A stretch of 64,000 nt of DNA from an uncultured Eubacteriales bacterium (GTDB taxonomy: Bacteria > Bacillota > Clostridia > Christensenellales > CAG-917). Shown here piece after piece: positions 14,789-24,364 of this stretch (position 1 is the first letter of the stretch; each line of letters starts with the position of its first letter). The stretch covers positions 1-64,000 of the forward strand of contig URIZ01000004.1 in NCBI GenBank assembly GCA_900548005.1, read 5' to 3'. The position numbers were made by a program, and so were the translations under genes. The notes under the pieces are model-generated. The model saw nothing but the letters and a program-made list of their open reading frames with translations. It was not told the DNA's origin and did not search any database.

Positions 14789-17648
14789 AGTCGACGCGGA
14801 GAGCATCGACAACATTCTTCCTTGACGCGCCGATTGCCGGCAAAATGCCTGAAATGACGGTGAGAGCAAGGGATAGAACGACGAGAAGGATAGCGTGCAA
14901 GGGATGGAAATGCAGGAGCGATCCGATGCCGGTGACGGCTTTGATGACGAGAGAGATGAGCGGACACAGAATGTAGGTGAGCAAGATGCCGATAAGTCCG
15001 CTGGCAAGACCGATGAGCGATGTTTCGGCAAGGAAGACGTGACGTATGTCGCGTTTTCGCGCGCCGAGAGCACGCAGGATACCAATTTCTCGAGTACGTT
15101 CGATGACGGAGTTGGACGTGATGACGCCAATCATGACGGTGGACACGACAAGCGAAATTGCCGCAACCGCGATGAGCATAGCAGAAACAAGACTGAGAAT
15201 TGCGTTGATGTTGTACAAGAACATTGCCGACACGTCAAAGTAGCCGTTGTGCGAGCCGGCAGCATTGCGATAGTTGTCGATATACTTGCCTGCCGCTTCC
15301 TTTTGGGTGATGTCGCCGGGGAAAACGGTGATGTAGCTTGACGCTTTTGACGCGCCCACCGCCTTGCAGAAATAGTCAAATTCAAGGCACGGACTCGAGA
15401 TGAGTGACGTGACGGACTTGTTTTCGGACAGCTCTGTGTTGGGGATACTTCTGCCGAAAATCGTGGTCTTGCTATCCATGTTTTCGGGCTGTCTTTGGAA
15501 GGTCGCGACTTGGCTGTCATAAGCTCTTGCGAGTGCCCATTCTGCAAGTTCGGGCGTGAAGCAAAGCGCAGACGTGACGTAGGAGCGCGCGCTCTTCTCT
15601 TTCTTGCGGATGACGCCGACGATTTTCAATTCCGTACCCGCGCCGTCGTACATCGACTGCAACCGACTTTGTTGGTCCTTTTTGTAGCCCCACGTGAGCG
15701 TGTTAAGGTCAAAATTGAGATCTTCGTATGCGTCTTCTTCGGTGTCGAACTTGTAGTAGTCGTCATTGTCGATGAGCTTGAAGGTTTGACCGATGAAATA
15801 GTCGGAAGTTATCTCGTCTGCGGTCATTTCGACGGGTTTGCCGTCTTCGCTGAGAATGAGATTGCCGCTTGCGTCCTTCTTGTACAGATCCATGCCGAAC
15901 GCCGAGAGCAACGTTTTGCTGATGGAGTTGTCGGTGTTGACGGAAAGGAGAATCTCGTTTTTGTTTTGCGGATAGCGGCTGTTTTCGCCGATAAGGTCGT
16001 AGTCTTTGAGCATGGTTTGCTCATCGCCCACGAGCGTTTGCCAATACTTGGATTGCAATCCGTTTTCACCGAACACGGTGGTGGCTATGCCCATTGCCGA
16101 AGTGGGCTCGGGGTGCTGGGACACGTCCGTGTACTGCACGTTGCCGTTTGAGTCGTAGCCCTTGCGCACGAGATTGTAGCGAAGCCCGTATGATACACTC
16201 ATCGCGTCATAGTCTTCCTTGGGCATTTTCTTCATATATTCGGTGAACTCTTCGCTCAAATCGTTCTTTGTCACGCCGTCAAGGAAGGACTCGATAAACT
16301 TGTTCAAGAATCCGAGCGTGCTTGACTCGCCCGACTTGACTCCGATCTTGTCGCCTTCGGGGTACGCGCCGGGTTTTTGCGCGGTGGTGAAATTGAGCAT
16401 AAGATCCATAACCGCCGAATCTTTGATGTTGTATTGATACACGCCGAGCGGCACACCTGCGAGCATCTCGGTCTGCATCTTGTCAACGTACAGATTGAAA
16501 CCGTTGGATATGGACAGCACGAGCGCAAGACCGATTATGCCGATCGAGCCGGCAAACGCGGTCAGGAACGTGCGGCGTTTTTTGGATATAAGGTTGCGAA
16601 GACTAAGCCCGAAAGCCATGCCGCCGCTCATGGACGTTGGCTTGAAGGCTTTGTCTTTATGTTTCTTCTTTTTTGTAAGGCTGTTGAGCCCCAGTTTGTC
16701 AAAAAGTTTCTCGGTTTCGCCTTCGATTTTTTGCATGGCGGCTTTGCGCTTGCGGTTGGAAACTTTCTTTTTCTTCTTGCTTGTGGCGTCGGTGTCGTTG
16801 CGCACGATTTGGACGTTTATATCATCGTTTTTAGCAGGTAAAACGTCTGTTGTGACAATATCTTCGATTTTGTCGTTTGCAGGAGCGTCCGCATTGCCGA
16901 CAAATTCTTCTATGCTGTCAACGTCGATTATGTCGCTTGTCGCAGCAACGTCTTGCGGCTCTTCATCGGGGTTGTACGGGTTGGTGTCGTCAATCAACTC
17001 GCCGTCCTTGAACTTGCAAATCCTCGAACAGTACTGATAAGCAAGCTCGGCGTTGTGCGTAACCATGATGACAAGGCGAGTCTTGGAAATCTCTTGCAAG
17101 ATGTCCATAACTTGCACGCTCAATTCACTGTCCAACGCGCCCGTGGGCTCGTCTGCAAGAATGATCTTGGGATCGTTGACGATCGCTCTTGCGATTGCGA
17201 CGCGCTGCATCTGTCCGCCCGAGAGCTGATTAGGACGCTTGTTGATTTCCTCGTGCATATTGACTCTGTGAAGAGCGGCAATAGCCTTGGCTCTACGCGT
17301 CTTTTTCTTCTCGCCTACAAGTTTGAGAGCAAGCTCGACATTCTCGAGAACGGTCAGGTGCGGAATGAGATTGTATGACTGAAAAACGAACCCTATGGTC
17401 GCGTTTCTGTACGCGTCCCAGTGTTCGTCGTCAAATTCCGCAGTGGACACGCCGCCGATCACAAGATCGCCGCTCGTGTATCGGTCGAGTCCGCCTATTA
17501 TGTTGAGCATGGTCGTTTTGCCACATCCGCTCGGGCCGAGAATCGCGACAAACTCGCTCTCTCTGAAATTGAGCGAAACTTTGCGCAATGCGTGCACCGT
17601 CGTGGTGGCGGTCGGATAGTCTTTTACGATGTTTTTAAGCTGAAGCAT
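14787..17648 (-). CDS. MacB-like ABC transporter, fused ATPase and FtsX-type permease
   Basis: 953 residues. The first 225 form a LolD/MacB-type ATPase: Walker [10 protein letters not shown], signature LSGGQMQR, Walker [13 protein letters not shown], switch VTHN. A long acidic then lysine-rich linker (about 230-345) leads to the first membrane helix ([20 protein letters not shown]), a roughly 430-residue extracellular domain, and three C-terminal helices of the FtsX fold with [20 protein letters not shown]. MacB-type proteins act as mechanotransmission pumps that extrude peptides, toxins or lipoproteins rather than import. The extracellular domain is far larger than in classical MacB. A TetR gene 123 bp upstream on the same strand probably controls it. 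Confidence 0.9.
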   Translation of the reverse strand: MLQLKNIVKDYPTATTTVHALRKVSLNFRESEFVAILGPSGCGKTTMLNIIGGLDRYTSGDLVIGGVSTAEFDDEHWDAYRNATIGFVFQSYNLIPHLTVLENVELALKLVGEKKKTRRAKAIAALHRVNMHEEINKRPNQLSGGQMQRVAIARAIVNDPKIILADEPTGALDSELSVQVMDILQEISKTRLVIMVTHNAELAYQYCSRICKFKDGELIDDTNPYNPDEEPQDVAATSDIIDVDSIEEFVGNADAPANDKIEDIVTTDVLPAKNDDINVQIVRNDTDATSKKKKKVSNRKRKAAMQKIEGETEKLFDKLGLNSLTKKKKHKDKAFKPTSMSGGMAFGLSLRNLISKKRRTFLTAFAGSIGIIGLALVLSISNGFNLYVDKMQTEMLAGVPLGVYQYNIKDSAVMDLMLNFTTAQKPGAYPEGDKIGVKSGESSTLGFLNKFIESFLDGVTKNDLSEEFTEYMKKMPKEDYDAMSVSYGLRYNLVRKGYDSNGNVQYTDVSQHPEPTSAMGIATTVFGENGLQSKYWQTLVGDEQTMLKDYDLIGENSRYPQNKNEILLSVNTDNSISKTLLSAFGMDLYKKDASGNLILSEDGKPVEMTADEITSDYFIGQTFKLIDNDDYYKFDTEEDAYEDLNFDLNTLTWGYKKDQQSRLQSMYDGAGTELKIVGVIRKKEKSARSYVTSALCFTPELAEWALARAYDSQVATFQRQPENMDSKTTIFGRSIPNTELSENKSVTSLISSPCLEFDYFCKAVGASKASSYITVFPGDITQKEAAGKYIDNYRNAAGSHNGYFDVSAMFLYNINAILSLVSAMLIAVAAISLVVSTVMIGVITSNSVIERTREIGILRALGARKRDIRHVFLAETSLIGLASGLIGILLTYILCPLISLVIKAVTGIGSLLHFHPLHAILLVVLSLALTVISGILPAIGASRKNVVDALRVD

Positions 17649-17771
17649 AGTGTACCCCTTTTATGCTGTCATTTTTTAAGTTGCGCTATAATGTGCCGTA
17701 ATCTCATCATTCGCTCGTCGGCAAAATCTCGCCGCCGAAAATTATCCTTCCCTATCTCGTGCAAAACGAGA

Positions 17772-18389
17772 TCATTCGTTGTCTTGGTTTTTGTCTTCTC
17801 TGTCGGCTTTGTTTGCCAAAATCCATGCAAGCCCGCGGCTTACGACTTCGGCAATGTTTTTGCAGAGCTCTTCGAGAGTGATACTGCTCTTGTGATTGAA
17901 CCAAATCTTGAAACATTCCGTCATGCCCGCAATCGTGAACGCGGCAATGTATCTCGCCTTGCCGATGTCCGTGCCGTCGTTCGCCTCGGTGATGAAATGC
18001 ACGTATGCGGTGACAAATCTTTCGTTGATTTTGTCAAGGAGTTGCCCCGAGTTTGTGCTGGACAAAATATAGCGATTGTCACGGTCTTGCTCGGTGATCT
18101 CGCTTGCCAGCGCGCTGAAAAGGGGATAGGGATCGGTCATGCTGTTGAGCAGATCCGCTTCGCTCATAATCTTGTCTATGCGAGCCACGATCTCGTTCTC
18201 GATGTCCGAACGTACGTCACCCACCGTGTCGTAGTACATATAAAACGTGCTTCGAGTGATGTTGGCTTTTTGAGTGAGTTCGCTTATAGATATGTCTGCC
18301 ATATCTTTTTGTTGCACGAGTTGCTTGAACGCGTCAAAAATCGCGTTTTTGGTTTTCACAACTCTCTTGTCGATGCCGCCGTTTTTCAT
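17772..18389 (-). CDS. TetR family regulator upstream of the MacB-like transporter
   Basis: 205 residues. The HTH reads VVKTKNAIFDAFKQLVQQKD, then ADISISELTQKANITRSTFY with MYYDTVGDVRSDI, typical of the TetR subgroup with FYMYYxxxxxL. The C-terminal half is a helical ligand domain ending in a hydrophilic tail (NKADREDKNQDNE). It is transcribed in the same direction as the transporter, so it probably senses that pump's substrate. No strong Shine-Dalgarno sequence precedes the ATG, and no operator palindrome stands out nearby. Confidence 0.88.
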   Translation of the reverse strand: MKNGGIDKRVVKTKNAIFDAFKQLVQQKDMADISISELTQKANITRSTFYMYYDTVGDVRSDIENEIVARIDKIMSEADLLNSMTDPYPLFSALASEITEQDRDNRYILSSTNSGQLLDKINERFVTAYVHFITEANDGTDIGKARYIAAFTIAGMTECFKIWFNHKSSITLEELCKNIAEVVSRGLAWILANKADREDKNQDNE

Positions 18390-18599
18390 AGTTTTACTGT
18401 CCTGCCGTTATTTTTGTTATTTCAAAAATTGCGTCTTTTATCGTCCATTCGTCCGATAATCCGACTCAATTATATTGCATTTTGTATTTTATCATATATT
18501 TGTACGGTTTTCTATGGTTTTATGAAACTTTTATAAAATTTATAAATAATTAAGATTTGCACACAATACGTATACCAACCATACAAAAAGGAGATTTCT

Positions 18600-18779
18600 A
18601 TGAAAATACGCAAACAACGCAAGTTCCGCCGCGCTCAAAGCCACAGCAACCTGTCCACAAGCGAAAACCTTCGCTCGCTGTACGATCCCAACGGCAGCTA
18701 CACCGGCACGCCCGACTCCGACGGCTACCCCACCGTCCCCGACGGCGAAAAACCCGTGCAGGATGCGGATGACTTGTAA
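18600..18779 (+). CDS. Small acidic-tailed protein of unknown function
   Basis: A 59-residue protein with an excellent AAAAAGGAG site 7 bases before the ATG. The first 20 residues are strongly basic (MKIRKQRKFRRAQSHSNLST). They are followed by LRSLYDPNGSYTGTPDSDG and the acidic end KPVQDADDL. The mix of a basic N-terminus, a YDPNGSYTG motif and a PVQDADDL terminus looks conserved rather than random, but I recognise no named family. The gene stands alone between a divergent TetR gene and a repeat block (C then B). A low-complexity false frame is unlikely, given the ribosome binding site and sensible codon use. Confidence 0.7.
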   Translation: MKIRKQRKFRRAQSHSNLSTSENLRSLYDPNGSYTGTPDSDGYPTVPDGEKPVQDADDL

Positions 18780-18780
18780 C

Positions 18781-18868
18781 AAAAGCCGTCATTGCGGCAA
18801 CGGCATGGCTTGCTTGCAAGCAACGCCGAGAGCCGCATTAGGCTTTTGTTTTGCTAACCGCGCCGAAA
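18781..18868 (+). repeat. C-family hairpin, copy 1
   Basis: An AAAAGCC...GGCTTTT imperfect hairpin with internal CGGC/GCCG pairing and the GCTTGCAAGC core, starting two bases after the 59-residue gene's stop. The 3' side ends GGCTTTTGTTTTG, so it could serve as that gene's terminator. The first 88 bp are near-identical to copies 2 and 3. Confidence 0.75.
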
Positions 18869-19041
18869 ACTGCGCTATTTAGCGAACAACTTCGGACGCG
18901 ATTGACGCAAAGCGTAACAATCGCTATTCCGTCACTGCGTTCCTTACAGAGCCACGCTCCCGACAACTCATGTACACATAGTACATTAGGGTTGCCGTTA
19001 TCATGGCTCTTTCTTGTTCTTCATCTAAATATCGCAGTTTT
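18866..19041 (+). repeat. B-family structured element, copy 5 (plus-strand orientation)
   Basis: Same architecture as the other copies but reversed, matching the plus-strand gene before it: arms AAAACTGCG...TATTTAG with CTAAATA...CGCAGTTTT, inner stem AGAGCCA/TGGCTCT, apex CAACTCATGTAC/GTACATTAGGGTTG. It carries the GCGATTG-type side hairpin. Confidence 0.85.
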
Positions 19042-19072
19042 TACAACTATGAAATAACAGGTGAGATACAAT

Positions 19073-19120
19073 TATCCATGTCATCCTGAGCTTGTCGAAG
19101 GATCTAGCGCAGCGAAAAAA
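19073..19120. repeat. REP-like sequence TCATCCTGAGC type
   Basis: Contains TCATCCTGAGCTTGTCGAAG followed by GATCT. An inverted copy lies at 58850-58893, and a relative (TCATTCAGAGCGCAAGCGAA) at about 19315. Such sequences recur in intergenic DNA of very diverse bacteria. Confidence 0.7.
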
Positions 19121-19558
19121 CATGCAAGATATACGCCTGTCGGTTGGATGTTTCGGCAGGCTACTCACAACTGCTATGCTTGCGCATAGAAATCTGCGGT
19201 TTTGCCTTTTTCAAAGGTGTTGCTACGTGAATACATACGCTACGCAACCATTGCAAGCAAGTTGCTCCGCTTTGCATTGACAACATGACGAATGGAGAAA
19301 TACAAATTATCCTTGTCATTCAGAGCGCAAGCGAAGAATCTCGTGGAAACGAAACGCCACTATATGCACGTCTTTCTACACCATTCCGCTGCCGCGAGAT
19401 TGCCACGCCGAACAAGTCGGCTCGCAATGACAATAGGGTGGTATTTGCATTGACAACATGACAAAGTTTTTCAGTTGCGCCCGAAACGAAAACTCATTCA
19501 AAGCGCACTTATATACGCACAAAACGCACTTATACACAAACTCTGCATTTGGAGAAAA
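19121..19558. other. Gene-free spacer left of the ferredoxin gene
   Basis: Apart from a second REP-like sequence near 19310-19345 and a short stretch resembling the edge of an A-family repeat (CGCCCGAAACGAAAACTCAT near 19480), I see no gene or regulatory signal here. Confidence 0.5.
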
Positions 19559-19560
19559 GA

Positions 19561-19585
19561 AAAAGCACTCGATTCGAGTGCTTTT
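19561..19585 (-). terminator. Terminator of the ferredoxin gene
   Basis: Perfect 11-bp stem AAAAGCACTCG/CGAGTGCTTTT with an ATT loop. The minus strand continues with TTTTCTTTTC. Confidence 0.85.
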
Positions 19586-19609
19586 TCTTCTTGTTTTCAA
19601 AAATTTCTA

Positions 19610-19780
19610 TTATTGTTCAGAAATTGCGCCGACGGGGCAGCCGTCTTCACATGCTCCGCAATCGATGCATTGATCGGGATCGACAACGTATTTGCTGTCG
19701 CCTTCTGCAATTGCGCCGACCGGGCAAGTATCTGCGCACGCACCGCATTGGATGCACTCATCGCTGATAACTCTGGGCAT
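19610..19780 (-). CDS. 2[4Fe-4S] ferredoxin
   Basis: A 56-residue protein, the usual size of clostridial ferredoxins. Two cluster motifs are complete: CIQCGACADTCP (residues 9-20) and CIDCGACEDGCP (38-49), each followed by the typical VGAI. It carries low-potential electrons in the cytoplasm, for example to or from the flavoprotein at 9.8-12.6 kb or NrdD activation, although no partner is adjacent. A TAAGGAG site precedes the ATG and an intrinsic terminator follows. It is a monocistronic gene. Confidence 0.95.
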   Translation of the reverse strand: MPRVISDECIQCGACADTCPVGAIAEGDSKYVVDPDQCIDCGACEDGCPVGAISEQ

Positions 19781-19878
19781 AGTCTTGTCTCCTTACAAAT
19801 TTTGATTCGCTTTCGCTTAAATTATATTAGCACAATCTATCGTTTTTGACAAGCATAAAGTTGTCGCTTTTCAAAATC

Positions 19879-22038
19879 TCAGCTTTGGGACGGATACAGC
19901 CCGAAATAGCAGGCGGCGACTCTCGTGCGCTTGACGGTGTAGACGCGCTTTTCTCTTGAAAGGGTGATATCCCCCTTGTATTTGCAGTTTTTGCAATCGT
20001 TGCCGTAGAGCGTCTTGTAGGGGCAATGCGCAAAGGTCATCAGCGCGATATCCTTGCTCGGAGCGTATCTCTTTATCCTGTCACGGGCGGCAAAATCTCG
20101 ATATTCCAAAGACGGCTCATAGGCGTGTGCGCCGAGTTGCTCTGCCGCCAAAACCGCATACCCGTTGGCGATATTATGTCCTTGCCCTGCCACTATTTCG
20201 TAACCTTTTCTTGCAAAATACAAGCCGTAGACGTTGTGCGACACGAGCGTTTTTATGATAGGCATATCCGCAAGCAGATTTTCTATGACTTTAATATCTT
20301 TTCCGCTTGCGATGATTGGCAAGCCGAGCGCGACTTCACTGCCGTCAAGATCGTATTCGTCAAGCAATCTCTTCACCGCCGTCACCGTGTATTCGCTCGG
20401 ATAGATTGCGACTTTATCGCCCCTTTTCATCAAATCGCCGTATTGATGCTCTTTGGCGACAAACATTCTGTTTGCCTTCACTTCTTCAAATTCCGCCGTC
20501 AAATATTCGTCTATTTTCGCTTGATTTACCCCCACTTCTCTAGGCTCGTTTGCCTTGACAAGCTTGTCTTTCAGCTCGCAAAGCACGTCCCTTCTCAAAG
20601 CGTTGAGCATGGACTTTGGAGCAAACACGCCGTCAGTGTCAACAACGCACTCTCTCACCGAAAAGCCGCTGTCGGCGGTCTTGGAGCAAGACGCGGATAT
20701 ATCGTTTGCATCCGTGGGCGCGTTTTTGGCTTTTTCAAGCTCTGCCGCCGCCTTTGTCACGCTCACAACTCCCTTACGCGTGGTTGCGGACGCAGTCATT
20801 TCAATGGGTTTGCCCGCCTTGGCAACGACTGATATGTCTATGGGGACGTAGCGTTGCTCAGACAATGCGATTTTGTCCTTTTTCGCATCGCAAATGAGAT
20901 TGACTTGCCAGCCGGGCTTGACCTTGGTCTTGCTCACCACGCTGTATGTGCCGCCCGCCTTGCTTGCCTGCCCCACACCAAGACTTGCCTTTTCCACGTC
21001 CTTGTCGAAGAATTTCAAGCCGTCACCTTTTTCAAGCTCCTTGTCCGAAACGATGAAGATCTCAAACAAGCCGTCCTTAAACTCCTTAACGGATTTGACG
21101 TAGCCTATTTTGACTCCCGTGTGATTGTTGAATCTTTTTTCCACAACAAACGGCGTGCCGTCGTCGAGATACGCGCGTTCGAGATACTCTCCGCGCGAGT
21201 AGGCGACTTTCAAATCCCGCATCTCGCTTTTGCTCGGGATATAATCCTTGTCGGATCTTGCAAAATCCACCGCTTTTCTGTACGTCTGCACCGCCGCGGC
21301 GACATAGCCTTCTCGTCTTAGCCTGCCTTCGATCTTGAACGAGTTCACTCCCGCTTTTGCAAGCTGATTGACGCTCTTTGCAAGGCACAAATCTCTTGCG
21401 CTTAAAAGGTATCCGCTTTGCTCGTCCTTGCCTGCCTTCGCCTTGTAGGAAAGACGGCAGAGCTGTTTGCAAAGTCCGCGATTGCCGCTTGCGCCCTGCT
21501 CCACGCTTGAGAGATAGCAGTTGCCGGAAAATGCAATGCACAGCGCGCCTTGCACAAAATATTCTATTTCAAGGTCGGTGTTTTCTTTTATTGCTTTTAT
21601 GTCTTCGAGTTTCGTTTCGCGTGATAACACCACACGCTCCACTCCCAGCTCTTTTGCCACTTGCGCGCCATAGAGATTGTGCACTCCCATTTGCGTGCTT
21701 GCGTGCAGGCATATATCGGGGAAGCAATCTTTCAACACCTTGCACACACCGAGATCTTGCACCAAGAATGCATCCGCTTTTGCGCCAATCGCAACTTTAA
21801 CAATCGAAATAAGCCTTGTAAACTCCGTGTTTTGCAAAATGGTGTTGATTGTCACGTACACTTTCGCACCGTAAAAATGAGCGCGCGAAACCACGTCCGC
21901 AATGTTATCGGACGTGAAGTTTTGCGCTTTCATACGCGCGTTAAAATCGTCAAGCCCGAGATACACGGCGTCCGCTCCGCTCATAAGCGCGGTCTCAAAC
22001 GCGGTCATATCTCCTGCGGGCGCAAGAAGTTCCAACAT
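19879..22038 (-). CDS. U32 family protein (RlhA/TrhP-like) with long C-terminal region
   Basis: The start at 22038 (MLELLAPAGDMTAFETALMS) matches the canonical U32 N-terminus; the upstream open frame is spurious. The protein has about 719 residues, with the family signature around EIEYFVQGALCIAFSGNCYL and GLCKQLCRLSYKA, followed by a C-terminal DUF3656-like half. A cysteine cluster near the end (CPYKTLYGNDCKNCKYKG) adds a likely Fe-S or zinc site. U32 proteins, long called peptidases, include prephenate-dependent RNA hydroxylases (RlhA on 23S rRNA, TrhP on tRNA); which activity applies here is uncertain. The -10 box lies 6 nt before the ATG, so the mRNA is probably leaderless. Confidence 0.88.
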   Translation of the reverse strand: MLELLAPAGDMTAFETALMSGADAVYLGLDDFNARMKAQNFTSDNIADVVSRAHFYGAKVYVTINTILQNTEFTRLISIVKVAIGAKADAFLVQDLGVCKVLKDCFPDICLHASTQMGVHNLYGAQVAKELGVERVVLSRETKLEDIKAIKENTDLEIEYFVQGALCIAFSGNCYLSSVEQGASGNRGLCKQLCRLSYKAKAGKDEQSGYLLSARDLCLAKSVNQLAKAGVNSFKIEGRLRREGYVAAAVQTYRKAVDFARSDKDYIPSKSEMRDLKVAYSRGEYLERAYLDDGTPFVVEKRFNNHTGVKIGYVKSVKEFKDGLFEIFIVSDKELEKGDGLKFFDKDVEKASLGVGQASKAGGTYSVVSKTKVKPGWQVNLICDAKKDKIALSEQRYVPIDISVVAKAGKPIEMTASATTRKGVVSVTKAAAELEKAKNAPTDANDISASCSKTADSGFSVRECVVDTDGVFAPKSMLNALRRDVLCELKDKLVKANEPREVGVNQAKIDEYLTAEFEEVKANRMFVAKEHQYGDLMKRGDKVAIYPSEYTVTAVKRLLDEYDLDGSEVALGLPIIASGKDIKVIENLLADMPIIKTLVSHNVYGLYFARKGYEIVAGQGHNIANGYAVLAAEQLGAHAYEPSLEYRDFAARDRIKRYAPSKDIALMTFAHCPYKTLYGNDCKNCKYKGDITLSREKRVYTVKRTRVAACYFGLYPSQS

Positions 22039-22044
22039 GCTTTC

Positions 22045-22073
22045 AGTATACCACACGAGAGATTGGTATGCAA
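22045..22073 (-). promoter_or_regulatory. Promoter of the U32 gene, predicted leaderless
   Basis: TTGCAT, 17-bp spacer, TATACT on the minus strand, with exactly 6 nt between -10 and ATG; there is no Shine-Dalgarno sequence. Confidence 0.7.
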
Positions 22074-22088
22074 TAAAGTTGCAATCTA

Positions 22089-22116
22089 TTGCTATACGAA
22101 AAAAATTTGGTATAAT
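22089..22116 (+). promoter_or_regulatory. Promoter of rlmA, predicted leaderless
   Basis: TTGCTA, 16-bp spacer, TATAAT, then 6 nt to the ATG at 22123. An upstream in-frame ATG overlaps the -10 to start interval and would not be transcribed. Confidence 0.7.
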
Positions 22117-22122
22117 ATGCCT

Positions 22123-22950
22123 ATGACAACTTTTCTTTGCCCCGTATGCAAAACTCCGCTTTGCGAAAGCGACAAATGCGCCGTGTGCAGTCACGCTCAC
22201 GTCTTTGACCGCGCCAAAGAAGGCTATTTCTACCTTCTCAATCCGCAGGACAAAAACTCCAAAGATCCCGGCGACAACAAAGATATGGTGCGCGCAAGGC
22301 GCGATTTTCTTGACGGCGATTTTTATCTGCCGCTCGCAAGCGAGATCGCAAAAGAGATAACCGAGCGTTTCCCCGAAAAAATAACGCTTTTGGACGCAGG
22401 GGTGGGCACGGGATATTATTTGAACGCGCTCGCGCGTGCGCGCGATAATGCGGATGACGAATATTTCGGCGTGGACGTGTCAAAGCATGCCGTCAAAATT
22501 GCGGCAAAACGCAACAAGGCGGCGCATATTGCGGTGGCAAGCGTCTATGATTTGCCGTTTGCGAACAAGTCGTTTGACGTTGTGACGTGCGTGTTTTCGC
22601 CATACGCGATGCAAGAATACTCGCGCGTGCTCAAAGACAGCGGAGTGCTGATTGTTGCATATCCGTACGGCAACCACTTGCTCGAACTTAGGCAAGCGTT
22701 GTATGAAAACGTCAGGGACAACACCACGTCTTTGCCGCCCTGCTCGGACTTTGAGCTTGCGCTTGAAAAAGAGTTGACCTACACCGTCACCGCCAGCGGC
22801 AATCAAATCGACAATCTTCTCACAATGACGCCGTACGTCTACCGCGCACCCAAGGACTCCGTGGAAAAAGTCCGAGCAAAGACCGAGCTGTCGCTCACGT
22901 GCGATTTTCACATTTCCGTGCTGAAAAAGATATCGCATATTGACAAATAA
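22123..22950 (+). CDS. rlmA: 23S rRNA guanine-N1 methyltransferase RlmA-like
   Basis: 275 residues. The N-terminal zinc knuckle CPVC...C...CAVCSHAHVFD is followed by AKEGYFYLLNPQDKNSKDPG and DNKDMVRARRDFLDGDFY, which match the RlmA family closely (it methylates G745 or G748 of 23S rRNA). The SAM-binding motif is LLDAGVGTGYYL and motif IV is VFSPYAMQE; RlmA proteins usually have FSP there too. A 6-nt distance from the -10 box and lack of a ribosome binding site support a leaderless start at 22123. The gene is divergent from the U32 gene, both RNA modification candidates. RlmA(II) variants confer tylosin resistance, but specificity cannot be read here. Confidence 0.88.
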   Translation: MTTFLCPVCKTPLCESDKCAVCSHAHVFDRAKEGYFYLLNPQDKNSKDPGDNKDMVRARRDFLDGDFYLPLASEIAKEITERFPEKITLLDAGVGTGYYLNALARARDNADDEYFGVDVSKHAVKIAAKRNKAAHIAVASVYDLPFANKSFDVVTCVFSPYAMQEYSRVLKDSGVLIVAYPYGNHLLELRQALYENVRDNTTSLPPCSDFELALEKELTYTVTASGNQIDNLLTMTPYVYRAPKDSVEKVRAKTELSLTCDFHISVLKKISHIDK

Positions 22951-23004
22951 TCTTCGGTTATTATATAATTTTCTTGTTGCGATACGCGACGAAGGACGAA
23001 AATT

Positions 23005-23712
23005 ATGGACGAAACAAAGAGCGAAAGCGACGTCTGCCAAGACAAAGAAACAATGGAAAAAGTCGCAGATTGCGACGCCAAAAATGACGGCGACAACGAT
23101 ATGCCGCCCAAAAAGAAAAAAGCAAAACTGCCCAAAGGTCTTCAAAAGCTCGTTGACAAAATCAACGCAAACGAGAACGTAAGGCAAATGGTGGTGTTCA
23201 CCCTGTTCAGCTTTATATGCGGCGGCTCGCAGCTGATACTCACACTTGCGCTCACCCAGCTAAAATACGCAGGCGGCGTGCTTGCGGAACCCTTCCAAGG
23301 CATACCCGTGGGCAACTTCTCGATCTTCGGATACGAAACCACCGCGGAATTTATCGGCTTTTTGGTCGGCTCGATCACGGGACAAGTGCTGACGTTTGTG
23401 CTCAACAGAAAGAAAACCTTCAACTGCACCAACAACGTTGTGATCTCGGGCATCATGTACACCATACTTGCCGTGTTCATCATCTTTATGCAAACGCTTC
23501 TCGGCGGCGCAATCACGTCCGCCTGCTACGGCGCAAACCCCACTCCGAGCAGCGCACTCGGGCTGTTGTTCAACCTTGCAGGTCAAGCAGTTGGCGGAAT
23601 AGCCGCGCTTGTCATCAGCTTTTTGGGCAACAAATTTCTTGTCATGCGCAACTGGGGCAGCAAAAAAGCAACCGCCGAAACGACGGACTCCGCCCCCACC
23701 GAAGAAAACTGA
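23005..23712 (+). CDS. GtrA-like membrane protein
   Basis: 235 residues. The first 50 are hydrophilic, rich in Asp, Glu and Lys (PPKKKKAKLPKG). Then come four membrane helices, roughly 62-84, 101-123, 143-165 and 183-205, in the GtrA pattern. The cytoplasmic loop RKKTFNC and the C-terminal NKFLVMRNW correspond to GtrA's conserved RkwtF/NFlxxRxwvF-like motifs. GtrA proteins are thought to flip or handle lipid-linked sugars for surface polysaccharides. No glycosyltransferase is nearby, so the substrate is unknown. A strong terminator follows. Confidence 0.8.
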   Translation: MDETKSESDVCQDKETMEKVADCDAKNDGDNDMPPKKKKAKLPKGLQKLVDKINANENVRQMVVFTLFSFICGGSQLILTLALTQLKYAGGVLAEPFQGIPVGNFSIFGYETTAEFIGFLVGSITGQVLTFVLNRKKTFNCTNNVVISGIMYTILAVFIIFMQTLLGGAITSACYGANPTPSSALGLLFNLAGQAVGGIAALVISFLGNKFLVMRNWGSKKATAETTDSAPTEEN

Positions 23713-23734
23713 TTTCCATATCTCAAAACATTTC

Positions 23735-23764
23735 AAAAGGCACGCAACCGCGTGCCTTTTTTTG
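23735..23764 (+). terminator. Terminator after the GtrA-like gene
   Basis: AAAAGGCACGC/GCGTGCCTTTT stem with an AACC loop and a T run. Confidence 0.9.
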
Positions 23765-23813
23765 CATTATATCTTGACGGTTTTTCTCAAACCCACATCA
23801 TTTCATCTTATTT

Positions 23814-23880
23814 CTCCCCCCCCATCTTTATGCTATCGCATGCTCGATTTGTTTTCAAGGACAAATCTTGCCGTAATATT
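23814..23880 (-). repeat. Partial duplicate of the next gene's upstream region
   Basis: A C7 run, a TATGCTATCG-like stretch and TTGTTTTCAAGGACAA are shared with 24362-24430, which lies upstream of the 169-residue gene. The same block therefore stands on both sides of that gene, suggesting an old tandem duplication of which only the leader of one copy remains. Confidence 0.5.
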
Positions 23881-24364
23881 CAATGTTGTCAACCGAATAA
23901 TATAAGTCAAAATATATGTTGTCCTTTTGATATGCATGGGGAGAAAAACACACCTCATCTCCCGAGCCGCTCAAAAATTTGTATGTGTAAAATCTGCCGT
24001 TGAAGGTTATTGAATCAAACGTCAAATCTTTCACAACTCTACTTTCTTCGGTTGAAACCGCAAATTCGATTCTGAAAAATTTGTTCCCGACAACGTCTTT
24101 CACCACGTTGGTTGATTTAGCTTCGTCAAATGCCGACTTTTCAATTTCAATCAGCGACAATTCTATTGCAAAACTTGCCATATCCGCATTTGAAATATAC
24201 GCATTTCCGCAATAATTTCCCTGCACAAATTTTATTTTCTCTGTTAGGCTCACCCGCGCACACGCCAAACCAATTCCTACGATGCATAATACCGCAGCAA
24301 GTACACTTGCCACGATTACGATTATTTGTTTTTTTGTTAATGGTGTCGTGGAAATAAAACTCAC
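23855..24364 (-). CDS. Hypothetical membrane-anchored protein
   Basis: 169 residues from a GTG start. A short cytoplasmic end is followed by one helix (about 13-35, QIIVIVASVLAAVLCIVGIG) and an extracellular domain of about 130 residues rich in beta-type segments (FYTYKFLSGSGDEVCFSP, NIYFDLYYSVDNIEYY). No family is recognised. A run of seven G stands directly before the GTG, closer than a normal ribosome binding site, so the start is uncertain. The gene is AT-rich by eye compared with its neighbours and is flanked by a duplicated block, both signs of a recent or variable locus. Confidence 0.55.
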   Translation of the reverse strand: MSFISTTPLTKKQIIVIVASVLAAVLCIVGIGLACARVSLTEKIKFVQGNYCGNAYISNADMASFAIELSLIEIEKSAFDEAKSTNVVKDVVGNKFFRIEFAVSTEESRVVKDLTFDSITFNGRFYTYKFLSGSGDEVCFSPHAYQKDNIYFDLYYSVDNIEYYGKICP

